A stretch of 64,000 nt of DNA from Prochlorococcus sp. AG-402-O21. Its GTDB lineage: Bacteria > Cyanobacteriota > Cyanobacteriia > PCC-6307 > Cyanobiaceae. The DNA is taken from NCBI GenBank assembly GCA_003216375.1, contig QCIZ01000005.1, positions 1 to 64,000 on the forward strand, in the 5' to 3' direction. The translations under genes were made by a program, and so were the position numbers. The notes under the pieces are model-generated. The model was not told where the DNA came from and ran no database searches. It saw only the letters and a program-made list of their open reading frames with translations. This document shows positions 29,525 through 37,588 of this stretch, piece after piece. The first letter of the stretch is position 1, and every line of letters begins with the position of its first letter.

Positions 29525-30982
29525 ATGACAATACTCGACCTTGCTAGAAGGACCAAAATTGTAGCGACAATAGGGCCCGCAACTGATAGTGCGAGTCAAA
29601 TAACGAAATTAGTAGAAGCTGGTGCCACTACATTCCGTCTAAACTTTAGTCATGGAGACCATGATGAACATGCTCAAAGAATAAAAACAATTAGACAAGT
29701 TTCAGATAGTCTTGGAGTACATATCGGAATACTTCAAGATCTTCAGGGGCCCAAGATTAGACTTGGTAGATTTAAAGACGGACCTGTTAGTGTCAAAAAT
29801 GGCGAAAAGTTTATTCTTACATCAAAAAATATTGACTGTAATAAGCATCAGGCCAATGTCACTTATAACAAATTAGCTGAAGAAGTAAATGTAGGAAATA
29901 GGATTCTGTTGGACGACGGAAGGGTAGAAATGAAAGTTGAAGAAGTCGATTTAAAAGAACAAAGGTTAATTTGTTCAATAACTGTTGGTGGAGTTCTTTC
30001 TAACAATAAAGGTGTTAATTTCCCTGATGTTCAATTATCAATTAGGGCCTTAACTGATAAAGATAAAGAGGATCTAGCATTTGGTTTAAAACAAGGTGTT
30101 GATTGGGTAGCACTTAGTTTTGTAAGAAATCCATCAGACTTAATAGAAATAAAAGATTTAATTAGAAATCATGGTTTTGATACCCCTGTAGTTGCAAAAA
30201 TCGAAAAATTTGAAGCAATTGACCAAATTGACTCTGTCTTAAAGTTGTGTGATGGAGTTATGGTTGCCAGGGGTGATCTTGGCGTTGAGATGCCTGCAGA
30301 AGAAGTACCATTACTACAAAAACAACTTATTAAAAAGGCCAATAGCCTTGGTATTCCAATCATTACTGCCACACAAATGCTTGACTCAATGGCTTCAAGC
30401 CCAAGACCTACAAGAGCCGAGGTGAGTGATGTTGCAAACGCGATACTCGATGGTACAGATGCCGTAATGCTCTCAAACGAGACTGCAGTAGGAGACTACC
30501 CAATTGAGGCTGTGGCAACGATGGCAACTATTGCAAAAAGAATAGAAAGAGATTATCCACAAAAGGCATTAGAAAGTCATCTTCCAAGCACTATCCCTAA
30601 TGCAATAAGTGCAGCTGTAAGCAGTATTGCCAGACAAATAAATGCAGCCGCAATAATTCCTTTAACAAAAAGTGGGGCTACAGCAAAAAATGTTAGTAAA
30701 TTTAGACCTGCAACTCCAGTATTAGCCGTAACAAATGAAAGGAGTGTTGCAAGCACACTTCAATTAGTCTGGGGAGTCACACCACTTCTGATTGAAAATC
30801 AAACAAGTACATCAAAAACATTTGATGATGCAATGGCTATGGCAAAAAAGATGAACATCTTAAAGCAAGGAGATCTTGTAGTTGAGACAGCAGGAACCTT
30901 GTCTGGAGTAAGTGGATCAACTGACTTAGTAAAAGTTGGAATAGTCAGCTCAGAAGAAGAAACTGAAACTCTATTTATGTAA
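29525..30982 (+). CDS. pyk: Pyruvate kinase
   Basis: Converts phosphoenolpyruvate and ADP to pyruvate and ATP. The 485 residues include the start 'RRTKIVATIGPATDS', active-site 'NFSHGDHDEH', 'PVVAKIEKFEAID' with the catalytic Lys, and 'IITATQMLDSM'. It lacks the C-terminal PEP-utiliser domain that some bacterial pyruvate kinases carry. The ABC permease starts 5 bp downstream, suggesting one transcript. Confidence 0.97.
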   Translation: MTILDLARRTKIVATIGPATDSASQITKLVEAGATTFRLNFSHGDHDEHAQRIKTIRQVSDSLGVHIGILQDLQGPKIRLGRFKDGPVSVKNGEKFILTSKNIDCNKHQANVTYNKLAEEVNVGNRILLDDGRVEMKVEEVDLKEQRLICSITVGGVLSNNKGVNFPDVQLSIRALTDKDKEDLAFGLKQGVDWVALSFVRNPSDLIEIKDLIRNHGFDTPVVAKIEKFEAIDQIDSVLKLCDGVMVARGDLGVEMPAEEVPLLQKQLIKKANSLGIPIITATQMLDSMASSPRPTRAEVSDVANAILDGTDAVMLSNETAVGDYPIEAVATMATIAKRIERDYPQKALESHLPSTIPNAISAAVSSIARQINAAAIIPLTKSGATAKNVSKFRPATPVLAVTNERSVASTLQLVWGVTPLLIENQTSTSKTFDDAMAMAKKMNILKQGDLVVETAGTLSGVSGSTDLVKVGIVSSEEETETLFM

Positions 30983-30987
30983 AAAAC

Positions 30988-32217
30988 ATGAAAAGGAAGC
31001 TCCCGCTAACTGAAACATCGGGAATGGCAATAAAAAATCTTAAATCTAATAAGTTTAGAAGCCTATTAACAATGCTAGGAATAGTCATTGGTAATGCATC
31101 GGTAATAACGCTTGTTGGCGTGGGCAGAGGGGCACAAAATCTTGCAGAAAATCAATTAAGCAATCTAGGTGCAAATGTTTTATTTGTTGTACCAGGTAAT
31201 AATGACACCAGAAGAAGAGGAGTAGCTTTTCCAAAAAACCTTGTTCTTAATGATGCAAAAGCAATAGAACAGCAAGTCCCAACAGTAAGAAGGGTCGCTC
31301 CACAAATCTCATCAAATGAAGTCATTCAAACTGGCTCTAAAAGTACAAGTAGTTCTATTTCAGGAGTAACAAGTGATTTCTTAATTGTAAGGAGCTTCGA
31401 AATTGCCAAAGGTCGGTTTATTAATGATCAAGATACAAAAGGGGCCAAGAATGTAGTAGTTATAGGACCAGATCTTGAAGAGAAACTATTCAACGAAAGA
31501 GAAGGTTTAGGGGAGAGGATAAGAATAAAAGATCAGTCTTTTGAAATTGTTGGAGTAATGAAGCCAAAAGGTGCTGTTTTTGGAAGCAATCAAGATGAGA
31601 ACGCATATATTCCTCTATCAACAATGGTCAGCAGAATTACTGGTAAAGATCCAACTTATGGAATAAGTCTTAGTTTCATTAGTGTTGAAGCAATAAATGA
31701 GAAATCAACAAAAGCTGCAAAGTTTCAAATAACAAATCTATTGAGGCAAAGACACAAAATAATTAGAGATGATGACTTTGCTGTTAGGTCACAAAAGGAC
31801 GCATTGCAAATAGTATCAACGATTACCGGCGGCTTAACATTAATGCTAGCTGCAATAGGAGGGATCTCGTTACTAGTTGGGGGAATAGGTATTATGAATA
31901 TTATGCTGGTATCCGTGAGCGAAAGAACTGAAGAAATAGGTCTTAGAAAAGCTTTAGGTGCAAGAAGATTAGATATTTCAACCCAATTCCTAATAGAGTC
32001 ATTGATTCTTTCTAGCTTGGGTGGAATAGCAGGAACCGGCTTAGGACTTACAACAGTAAAGATCGTAGCTTTATTAACACCTTTACCTGCAACAATTGGA
32101 TTTGGAACTGTATTTATAACTGTTATCATTTCAGGGACAATAGGTTTAACTTTTGGTGTTCTACCAGCAAAAAGAGCTGCAAAACTAGATCCAATTACTG
32201 CACTTAGAAGTTTATAA
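30988..32217 (+). CDS. MacB/FtsX-type ABC transporter permease
   Basis: 409-residue membrane protein. One N-terminal membrane segment ('FRSLLTMLGIVIGNASVIT', about 25-45), a large periplasmic MacB-PCD region (about 60-270) and three C-terminal segments with the coupling motif 'ERTEEIGLRKALGARR'. This is the permease half of a MacB/LolCDE-like transporter; no ATPase gene is adjacent, so its partner must be encoded elsewhere. It starts 5 bp after pyk. The transported substrate is unknown. Confidence 0.9.
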   Translation: MKRKLPLTETSGMAIKNLKSNKFRSLLTMLGIVIGNASVITLVGVGRGAQNLAENQLSNLGANVLFVVPGNNDTRRRGVAFPKNLVLNDAKAIEQQVPTVRRVAPQISSNEVIQTGSKSTSSSISGVTSDFLIVRSFEIAKGRFINDQDTKGAKNVVVIGPDLEEKLFNEREGLGERIRIKDQSFEIVGVMKPKGAVFGSNQDENAYIPLSTMVSRITGKDPTYGISLSFISVEAINEKSTKAAKFQITNLLRQRHKIIRDDDFAVRSQKDALQIVSTITGGLTLMLAAIGGISLLVGGIGIMNIMLVSVSERTEEIGLRKALGARRLDISTQFLIESLILSSLGGIAGTGLGLTTVKIVALLTPLPATIGFGTVFITVIISGTIGLTFGVLPAKRAAKLDPITALRSL

Positions 32218-32292
32218 ATAGGAACTTTTAAAAACAAATATTTATTTTTAATTTCAACTAGAGAAATTTATTTTTTGAATATTTCATAGAAA

Positions 32293-32312
32293 CTGTTGGA
32301 ATCATCCAACAG
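32293..32312 (+). promoter_or_regulatory. Hairpin in ftsH leader
   Basis: CTGTTGG (32293-32299) and CCAACAG (32306-32312) form a perfect 7-bp stem with a 6 nt loop, 47 bp before the preferred ftsH start and followed by AAAGGGG rather than a T-run. It is not a normal terminator; it may be an mRNA leader structure or a regulator's operator. Confidence 0.35.
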
Positions 32313-32359
32313 AAAGGGGCATTACACTATTAGAATCATGCGAAAAGTTTTTGAGATTT

Positions 32360-34285
32360 ATGGATAAGAAATGGAAAGTTATAGCTCTTTGGGTTCTTCC
32401 CATAACAATAGTAGTTCTAATAACTTGGCAAATTCTTGGTTCAGCAACCAATAATCAAGTCAATCAAACCTCTACATCCACAGCATCAAGAAATGCTCCC
32501 GTTGCAAAAATTAGTTACGGAAGGTTCCTTGATTATGTGAAAGATGGAAGAGTTACTTCTGTTGATATATACGAAGGGGGTAGAAATGCAATCGTCGAAT
32601 CAGTTGATCCCGAAATTGATAATAGAGTTCAACGATTAAGAGTTGATCTTCCAGGATTAGCTCCTGAATTAGTTTCATCATTGAAAGAAGAAGGAATCAG
32701 TTTTGACATACATCCACCTAAAACTGCTCCAGCTGGAGTAGGAATTCTTGGCAATCTCTTATTTCCAATAATTCTCATTGGAGGTTTAATTTTACTATCC
32801 AGAAGATCTAATTCAATGCCAGGCGGACCTGGACAAGCAATGCAATTTGGCAAAACAAAGGCGAGATTTGCCATGGAAGCCGAGACCGGGGTCAAATTCG
32901 ATGATGTTGCTGGTGTAAACGAAGCAAAACAAGATTTAGAAGAAGTAGTTACCTTCTTAAAGCAGCCTGAAAGATTTACATCTGTTGGAGCTCAAATTCC
33001 AAGAGGAGTACTCCTCGTTGGACCTCCAGGAACAGGCAAAACACTTTTAGCAAAAGCAATTGCAGGCGAAGCTGGTGTTCCTTTCTTCTCACTTTCAGGA
33101 TCGGAATTTGTAGAAATGTTTGTGGGTGTTGGAGCAAGTAGAGTAAGAGATTTATTTAAAAGAGCCAAAGAAAACAGTCCTTGCTTAATTTTTATCGATG
33201 AAATCGATGCAGTTGGAAGACAGAGGGGTGCTGGAATAGGAGGAGGCAATGATGAAAGAGAGCAAACCCTCAATCAACTCTTAACCGAAATGGATGGGTT
33301 TGAAGGAAATAGTGGAATTATTATCATTGCTGCAACAAACAGACCTGATGTTCTTGATTCAGCATTGATGAGGCCAGGAAGATTTGATAGACAGGTAACT
33401 GTTGACGCCCCTGACATCTCAGGAAGATTATCAATATTGAAAGTCCACTCTAGAAATAAAAAATTAGAAAAAAATTTAACTTTAGAAAGTATTGCAAGAA
33501 GAACGCCTGGCTTTACCGGTGCTGATTTAGCAAATTTATTAAATGAAGCCGCAATACTTACAGCAAGAAGAAGAAAGAATCATATAGGACTCTCAGAAAT
33601 TGATGATGCAGTTGATAGAATCATCGCTGGAATGGAAGGGACGCCTCTTGTTGATGGAAGAAGCAAAAGACTAATTGCATATCACGAGGTGGGCCATGCA
33701 TTAATAGGATCGCTAGTCAAAGATCATGATCCTGTTCAGAAAGTTACTGTTATTCCTAGGGGCCAGGCACAAGGTTTGACTTGGTTCTCACCTGATGATG
33801 ATCAAACTTTAATTAGTAGAGCTCAATTAAAGGCAAGAATAATGGGTGCGCTAGGTGGTCGAGCTGCTGAAGATATCATTTTCGGAAGGGAAGAGGTCAC
33901 AACAGGGGCAGGAGGTGACGTACAAATGGTCGCATCAATGGCAAGGCAAATGGTCACACGATTTGGAATGAGCAGTCTTGGTCCAGTCTCATTAGAGGGA
34001 GATAGTCAAGAAGTATTTGTAGGAAGAAGCCTAATGAATACATCAGATATTTCGGATGAGATATCAAAGCAGATAGATGAGCAAGTTAGATCAATAGTAA
34101 AAAAATGCTATGAAGAAACACTTGAATTGGTTTCAAAAAATAGATCTGCTATGGATAAATTAGTTGAAATTTTAATCGAGAAAGAGACTATGGATGGAGA
34201 AGAGTTTTGCAAAATACTATCCAATTTCACCGATATCCCTGCAAAAGAGAGATTTACACCAGTATTACCTGATCCTGAGAACTAA
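32360..34285 (+). CDS. ftsH: ATP-dependent zinc metalloprotease FtsH
   Basis: Membrane-anchored AAA+ protease. Two membrane segments (about 5-25 and 120-140) flank a periplasmic or lumenal loop; Walker A 'GPPGTGKT' (about 224-231), Walker B '[11 protein letters not shown]', the SRH region '[11 protein letters not shown]' and the protease zinc site 'HEVGHALIG' (about 445) are intact. I chose the ATG at 32360 (641 residues); an upstream in-frame TTG at 32351 adds three residues. In cyanobacteria thylakoid FtsH hexamers replace damaged D1 protein; with psb29 close by this one may be such a copy. Its stop is 3 bp from the stop of convergent clpP. Confidence 0.95.
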   Translation: MDKKWKVIALWVLPITIVVLITWQILGSATNNQVNQTSTSTASRNAPVAKISYGRFLDYVKDGRVTSVDIYEGGRNAIVESVDPEIDNRVQRLRVDLPGLAPELVSSLKEEGISFDIHPPKTAPAGVGILGNLLFPIILIGGLILLSRRSNSMPGGPGQAMQFGKTKARFAMEAETGVKFDDVAGVNEAKQDLEEVVTFLKQPERFTSVGAQIPRGVLLVGPPGTGKTLLAKAIAGEAGVPFFSLSGSEFVEMFVGVGASRVRDLFKRAKENSPCLIFIDEIDAVGRQRGAGIGGGNDEREQTLNQLLTEMDGFEGNSGIIIIAATNRPDVLDSALMRPGRFDRQVTVDAPDISGRLSILKVHSRNKKLEKNLTLESIARRTPGFTGADLANLLNEAAILTARRRKNHIGLSEIDDAVDRIIAGMEGTPLVDGRSKRLIAYHEVGHALIGSLVKDHDPVQKVTVIPRGQAQGLTWFSPDDDQTLISRAQLKARIMGALGGRAAEDIIFGREEVTTGAGGDVQMVASMARQMVTRFGMSSLGPVSLEGDSQEVFVGRSLMNTSDISDEISKQIDEQVRSIVKKCYEETLELVSKNRSAMDKLVEILIEKETMDGEEFCKILSNFTDIPAKERFTPVLPDPEN

Positions 34286-34288
34286 CGA

Positions 34289-34879
34289 TTAAACTGAGTT
34301 TATAGGTCTTTTATTAAATACGCTATCAATAATTCCATATTCGACAGCTTCAGATGGAGACATATAAAAGTCTCTGTCAGTATCTTCCCTAATCCTCTCG
34401 ATAGGCTGTCCGGTTCTATCCGATAATTCTTTATTTAATTTGTCCTTAATGAATAGTATTTCATCTGCTTGAATTCTTATATCGCTAGCTTGTCCTCTTG
34501 CACCTCCTAGTGGTTGGTGAATCATAATTCTTGAATGGAGCAAACTGCTTCTCTTTCCTTTTGCACCTGCACATAGTAAAAAAGCCCCCATACTCGCAGC
34601 AAGGCCTACGCAAACGGTATGTATATCTGGCTTAACATGTTGCATGGTATCGAAGATACCTAGGCCGTCATAAACGGATCCACCTGGTGAGTTGATATAG
34701 AGAAAAATATCTTTATCAGGATCGTCAGCCTCTAGGAAAAGGAGTTGAGCAACAATCCTGTTTGCAGAATCACTAGTTACTGGTTCACCCAAAAAAACTA
34801 TTCTTTCTCTTAAAAGCCTTGAATAAATATCAAAGGCTCTTTCTCCTCTTCCAGATTCTTCTATAACTATTGGAATCAT
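34289..34879 (-). CDS. clpP: ATP-dependent Clp protease proteolytic subunit
   Basis: Serine protease subunit of Clp, 196 residues. The catalytic triad is complete: S96 in '[10 protein letters not shown]', H121 in 'IMIHQPLGG' and D170 in '[13 protein letters not shown]'. It belongs to a catalytic ClpP, not the inactive ClpR. It has no long N-terminal extension. Divergent from psb29 with 53 bp between starts, so the two may share a regulatory gap. Confidence 0.96.
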   Translation of the reverse strand: MIPIVIEESGRGERAFDIYSRLLRERIVFLGEPVTSDSANRIVAQLLFLEADDPDKDIFLYINSPGGSVYDGLGIFDTMQHVKPDIHTVCVGLAASMGAFLLCAGAKGKRSSLLHSRIMIHQPLGGARGQASDIRIQADEILFIKDKLNKELSDRTGQPIERIREDTDRDFYMSPSEAVEYGIIDSVFNKRPINSV

Positions 34880-34932
34880 CGAACGATGTGATGGTCGGTT
34901 TTCATGATCCTAGCTAAGTCACGGGGTAAGCT

Positions 34933-35556
34933 ATGGTTCTTAAGAATTATCTAGGTTTGGCATTGAGCGTTAGAGCAACAATTTCAGACAGCAAATCTGA
35001 TTTCCATAAGGAATTTCCTTATGTCATTCCACCAATTTATAGAAAGCTCGCAGACGAACTGCTTGTAGAACTTCACTTGTTAAGTCATCAGAAGAACTTT
35101 AAAAACGATGGAATTTTTGCCACTGGATTACAAGAATTATTCAGTAAATTCACTAGTGGATATAAACCTAGTGAACATATAACGAAGCTTTTCCACGCAA
35201 TTTGTAATTGCAATGGATTCAACCCTGTAGAGATTAATGGTTCTGCTGAACAAACAGTAAATAAGGCAAAAGGATTTACCAAAGAAGAGTTAAATGATTT
35301 TTTATCAAAACAAAACAATAAAGATAGTAATTACTATAGCCGCATCAATGCTATTGGTATATATAAGTTAGTTAGCGAAATGCCATCTTTTAAGGATTCA
35401 AAAGAAGAAGACCTTAACAAGGAAATAATTAATATTTCAAAGCTACTTGGTTACCAATATTCAAGAGTTGAAAAAGATATAAGTATGTACAAGGCAAATA
35501 TTGAGAAAATGAAACAAGCATTAGAAATTATCTCATTAAACATAAAATCAAATTAA
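34933..35556 (+). CDS. psb29: Photosystem II biogenesis protein Psb29 (Thf1)
   Basis: 207-residue soluble helical protein. '[21 protein letters not shown]' in its core and '[18 protein letters not shown]' match Psb29/Thf1. In cyanobacteria and plants it associates with thylakoid FtsH and supports its accumulation and PSII repair. A C-terminal coiled helix ('[20 protein letters not shown]') is visible. It sits between clpP and the convergent petN pair; ftsH is about 650 bp upstream. Confidence 0.93.
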   Translation: MVLKNYLGLALSVRATISDSKSDFHKEFPYVIPPIYRKLADELLVELHLLSHQKNFKNDGIFATGLQELFSKFTSGYKPSEHITKLFHAICNCNGFNPVEINGSAEQTVNKAKGFTKEELNDFLSKQNNKDSNYYSRINAIGIYKLVSEMPSFKDSKEEDLNKEIINISKLLGYQYSRVEKDISMYKANIEKMKQALEIISLNIKSN

Positions 35557-35564
35557 CATTTTTT

Positions 35565-35687
35565 TTACTTTCTTCTCTTATCCTTCCAATCAATATAACT
35601 AATGTAGACCACACCAATGGTTATAAATGCCAGGAGTACGATAGAAAAAAAAGATAGAAAACTATAGAGATTAAAGTCTATAGGCAT
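35565..35687 (-). CDS. Small single-span membrane protein, 40 residues
   Basis: Minus-strand frame, ATG at 35685-35687, 40 residues, too short for normal gene callers. A polar start ('MPIDFNLYS') leads into one hydrophobic segment ('FLSFFSIVLLAFITIGVVYI', about 10-29) and ends in a basic tail ('DWKDKRRK'), a plausible thylakoid or plasma membrane orientation. It begins 8 bp after the petN stop on the same strand, so the two are probably cotranscribed. I do not recognise the family; it is not PetL, PetM, PetG or a known Psb subunit by eye. Confidence 0.6.
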   Translation of the reverse strand: MPIDFNLYSFLSFFSIVLLAFITIGVVYISYIDWKDKRRK

Positions 35688-35695
35688 CAGTATCA

Positions 35696-35797
35696 CTATA
35701 TATCAATAGAACCATCGCCATTTCTACCCCAAACTACCATTGCTATAGAAAAAGTAAAAATAGCAGCTAAGGAAGCCCAACCTAAAGTGAAAATCAT
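35696..35797 (-). CDS. petN: Cytochrome b6f complex subunit PetN
   Basis: 33-residue subunit of the cytochrome b6f complex (photosynthetic electron transport, thylakoid membrane), too short for routine calling. The sequence consists of one membrane helix ('[19 protein letters not shown]') followed by 'RNGDGSIDI', the invariant C-terminal pattern of PetN. The ATG is at 35795-35797 and the stop at 35696-35698. It is divergent from the DUF2103 gene with 41 bp between starts and is followed by a 40-residue membrane protein gene. Confidence 0.94.
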   Translation of the reverse strand: MIFTLGWASLAAIFTFSIAMVVWGRNGDGSIDI

Positions 35798-35838
35798 TAC
35801 TTTATTTATTTTCTTAGATTATAACTTATTAAATAGGT

Positions 35839-36207
35839 TTGAAATGTCTAATTCTAGAGAAATTAAAAGCTATTAAGAAATCAGACACAAAACCTCTTAA
35901 AACCATGGGAAGACTTGTTCAAAACCACAGCACGCATATAGAAGGCTTAATCAAATGGTTGAAAAAGATGGCATCAAGGAATGAGATCAAGACAGTTACA
36001 CCTGGATCGCTCTCAAAAACAAATGGTAGAGGCGAGAAGCTTGTCCTAAAAATAACGGTTAAAACTAATGAGGGTTACAAATTACTAGCTAGGAAAGGAA
36101 AACTAGTACAAGAGGTATTTCTAGTTACGACCTTAGATGAGAGTGAAATTAAAGAAATAATAGAAGCAACTAGTCCAAAGTCTTGTCGGAAAAAGAAAGG
36201 TTCTTAG
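35839..36207 (+). CDS. DUF2103 (predicted metal-binding) protein
   Basis: Contains 'MGRLVQNHSTHIEGLIKWL' and 'VTPGSLSKTNGRGEKLVLK', then 'GYKLLARKGKLVQEVFLVT', the conserved pattern of DUF2103, a small cyanobacterial family with conserved His/Asn near the start, described as predicted metal-binding. The frame opens at a TTG at 35839 (122 residues); an internal ATG at 35905, just at the conserved 'MGRLVQNHS', gives 100 residues. Neither start has a convincing ribosome site. Function is unknown. Confidence 0.78.
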   Translation: MKCLILEKLKAIKKSDTKPLKTMGRLVQNHSTHIEGLIKWLKKMASRNEIKTVTPGSLSKTNGRGEKLVLKITVKTNEGYKLLARKGKLVQEVFLVTTLDESEIKEIIEATSPKSCRKKKGS

Positions 36208-36328
36208 AGGAAGATTGGCTAAAGTAATGAGTGTCGTTTTGCTTAGATACACATTCGGAAAGTTCTTTTATTATTTCTTCTTTGATCATATTCATCGCTG
36301 AATCAATGTCACATAGATTATCAGCCAT
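36170..36328 (-). CDS. Possible 52-residue hypothetical protein
   Basis: Open frame from an ATG at 36326-36328 to a TAG at 36170-36172, overlapping the end of the DUF2103 gene by 38 bp on the other strand. The product is polar and acidic at the start ('MADNLCDIDSAMNMIKEEII') with a predicted helix, then Ser-rich. No family is recognised. Length, overlap and lack of a ribosome site make this only a candidate. Confidence 0.25.
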   Translation of the reverse strand: MADNLCDIDSAMNMIKEEIIKELSECVSKQNDTHYFSQSSSKNLSFSDKTLD

Positions 36329-36563
36329 AGAAAAAAATTTTTTTTTTAATATAATTGCTTAAACAAAGGGACTCCTATTAATTAATAAAAAAATAAGATT
36401 TATATAAAGTAAAAACAATTTATTTTAGTTCATATAAACAACATTCGACATAAAGATAAAATTAAATATGAAACAAAACAAATAAGTAAAAAGATTAATA
36501 TAATATTATTTTTTTCAATTAATATAATTCTTATAAATAAAAAGACTAAACAATCTTGTACAT
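36329..36563. other. Very AT-rich gap without a recognisable gene
   Basis: About 235 bp made mostly of A/T runs. I see no credible start codon with a long frame on either strand, no stable GC-containing hairpin and no repeat. A hydrophobic minus-strand frame exists but has no usable start codon. Confidence 0.6.
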
Positions 36564-36833
36564 CTATAGCTCATATTCATTCTTAAATTTATCTAAATTA
36601 GTCAAATAAAGTTTATGAAGACTTGCGGTGTCTTCATTAAAACCTACATCCTTATACATTTGATCTAGAGACATATATGCACTCATTACCGGTAAAAATG
36701 CAGATTTATATTCTTCTTGAATATCATCTTCATCAATATCATGAATTATGGCGGTAATTAATTCAATTTGTTTCTTGGCTAATGAAATGTTTTTTTCTAA
36801 TTCAGGACTAAGTTTACGTCTTCTTTTTGCCAT
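36564..36833 (-). CDS. Hypothetical protein, 89 residues
   Basis: A basic N-terminus ('MAKRRRKLSPELEKN') followed by mostly helical acidic sequence ('IHDIDEDDIQEEYKSAFL') and 'LDQMYKDVGFNEDTASLHKLY'. No membrane segment or known motif. The ATG start and coding-like composition support a real gene in an AT-rich area. I do not recognise the family; probably a lineage-restricted soluble protein. Confidence 0.6.
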   Translation of the reverse strand: MAKRRRKLSPELEKNISLAKKQIELITAIIHDIDEDDIQEEYKSAFLPVMSAYMSLDQMYKDVGFNEDTASLHKLYLTNLDKFKNEYEL

Positions 36834-37055
36834 GAATACAATTCATCTTAAAAAAATAATACACTATTTTTATTCGAAAAATCAATCAGAGGAGTCATGG
36901 AATGCAAAAACAAGAAGAATAAGAGTAAATACTCATAAAAGACATAGAAGCATATTCCATTTTGATAAAAATGAGATATATTTTATTGGTATAATATTGA
37001 TGTGATAAGAGCCCAAAACATTCTAATTAAAGGGCTAACTAATCTAACTATCACC

Positions 37056-37403
37056 ATGAAAAGTAATTCAGATAAAAATCAAACAAAACTTCCATGGTGG
37101 GTTGAGCTGTTGTTTGTTCAAATCGGATTACCAGATAGATGGCTATCTAAGTATCTCAAAAAGAGAAAAGACGCATTGACTTTTATTGATGCAAATAAAA
37201 AATATATAGCCTATTGTGCCTTAATAATTTCGGGAGTTTTATACATATACCCAATAGTAAGATATACATCATCAAGTGCTTCCTGCATAGATAAAACTAC
37301 AAAATATCTAAAGTCAAACAATACAAATAAAGGTCAAAATGAAATTGATTTTAATTCAATCGCAGTTGGGTACTGTCATGGAGGGTCTCTACCAAATAAT
37401 TAG
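37056..37403 (+). CDS. Hypothetical single-span membrane protein
   Basis: 115 residues from the ATG at 37056; the frame could be extended to a GTG at 37002 but the extra 18 residues look non-coding. A polar start containing 'LPWWVELLFVQIGLPDRWL' precedes one strong membrane segment ('YIAYCALIISGVLYIYPIV', about 52-70). The rest is polar with two Cys ('SASCIDKTTKYL' and 'VGYCHGGS'). The opening resembles conserved picocyanobacterial hypothetical proteins in style, but no function is known. Its last 4 bp overlap the convergent 51-residue gene. Confidence 0.65.
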   Translation: MKSNSDKNQTKLPWWVELLFVQIGLPDRWLSKYLKKRKDALTFIDANKKYIAYCALIISGVLYIYPIVRYTSSSASCIDKTTKYLKSNNTNKGQNEIDFNSIAVGYCHGGSLPNN

Positions 37404-37555
37404 TTATCTATCTTTTTCTTACGCACACCGTCAATATCATAAGTTGGATTTTTCTCTGGAGCCTTTCCTTCAAGCAAAGGTATTAATCCCGAAATAAACC
37501 TTCCCATCACGGGAACCCAAAAGATTTTGTAAGCATTTTTTAATATTTTATTCAT
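37400..37555 (-). CDS. Small basic protein, 51 residues
   Basis: ATG at 37553-37555, stop at 37400-37402. The 51-residue product has an amphipathic start ('NKILKNAYKIFWVPVMGRF'), then 'LIPLLEGKAPEKNPTYDIDG' and a basic 'VRKKK' end. The codon pattern and the well-formed Pro/Gly-rich centre look like real coding sequence, and I recall similar short 'NPTYDIDGVRKK' proteins in marine picocyanobacteria (memory, not checked). No function is known. It is 33 bp upstream of the stop of no other gene and lies convergent to the preceding ORF. Confidence 0.6.
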   Translation of the reverse strand: MNKILKNAYKIFWVPVMGRFISGLIPLLEGKAPEKNPTYDIDGVRKKKIDN

Positions 37556-37588
37556 TTATTCTAATTAGTAAAAAACTACGAATAGATA

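Noticed and set aside
36430..36563. Hydrophobic minus-strand frame in the AT-rich gap
   Set aside because: No ATG, GTG or TTG start before its last few codons; poly-A/T DNA produces such hydrophobic frames by chance.
36748..37005. 85-residue plus-strand frame overlapping the 89-residue gene
   Set aside because: Most of it lies antisense to the better supported minus-strand gene, and its composition is random-looking.
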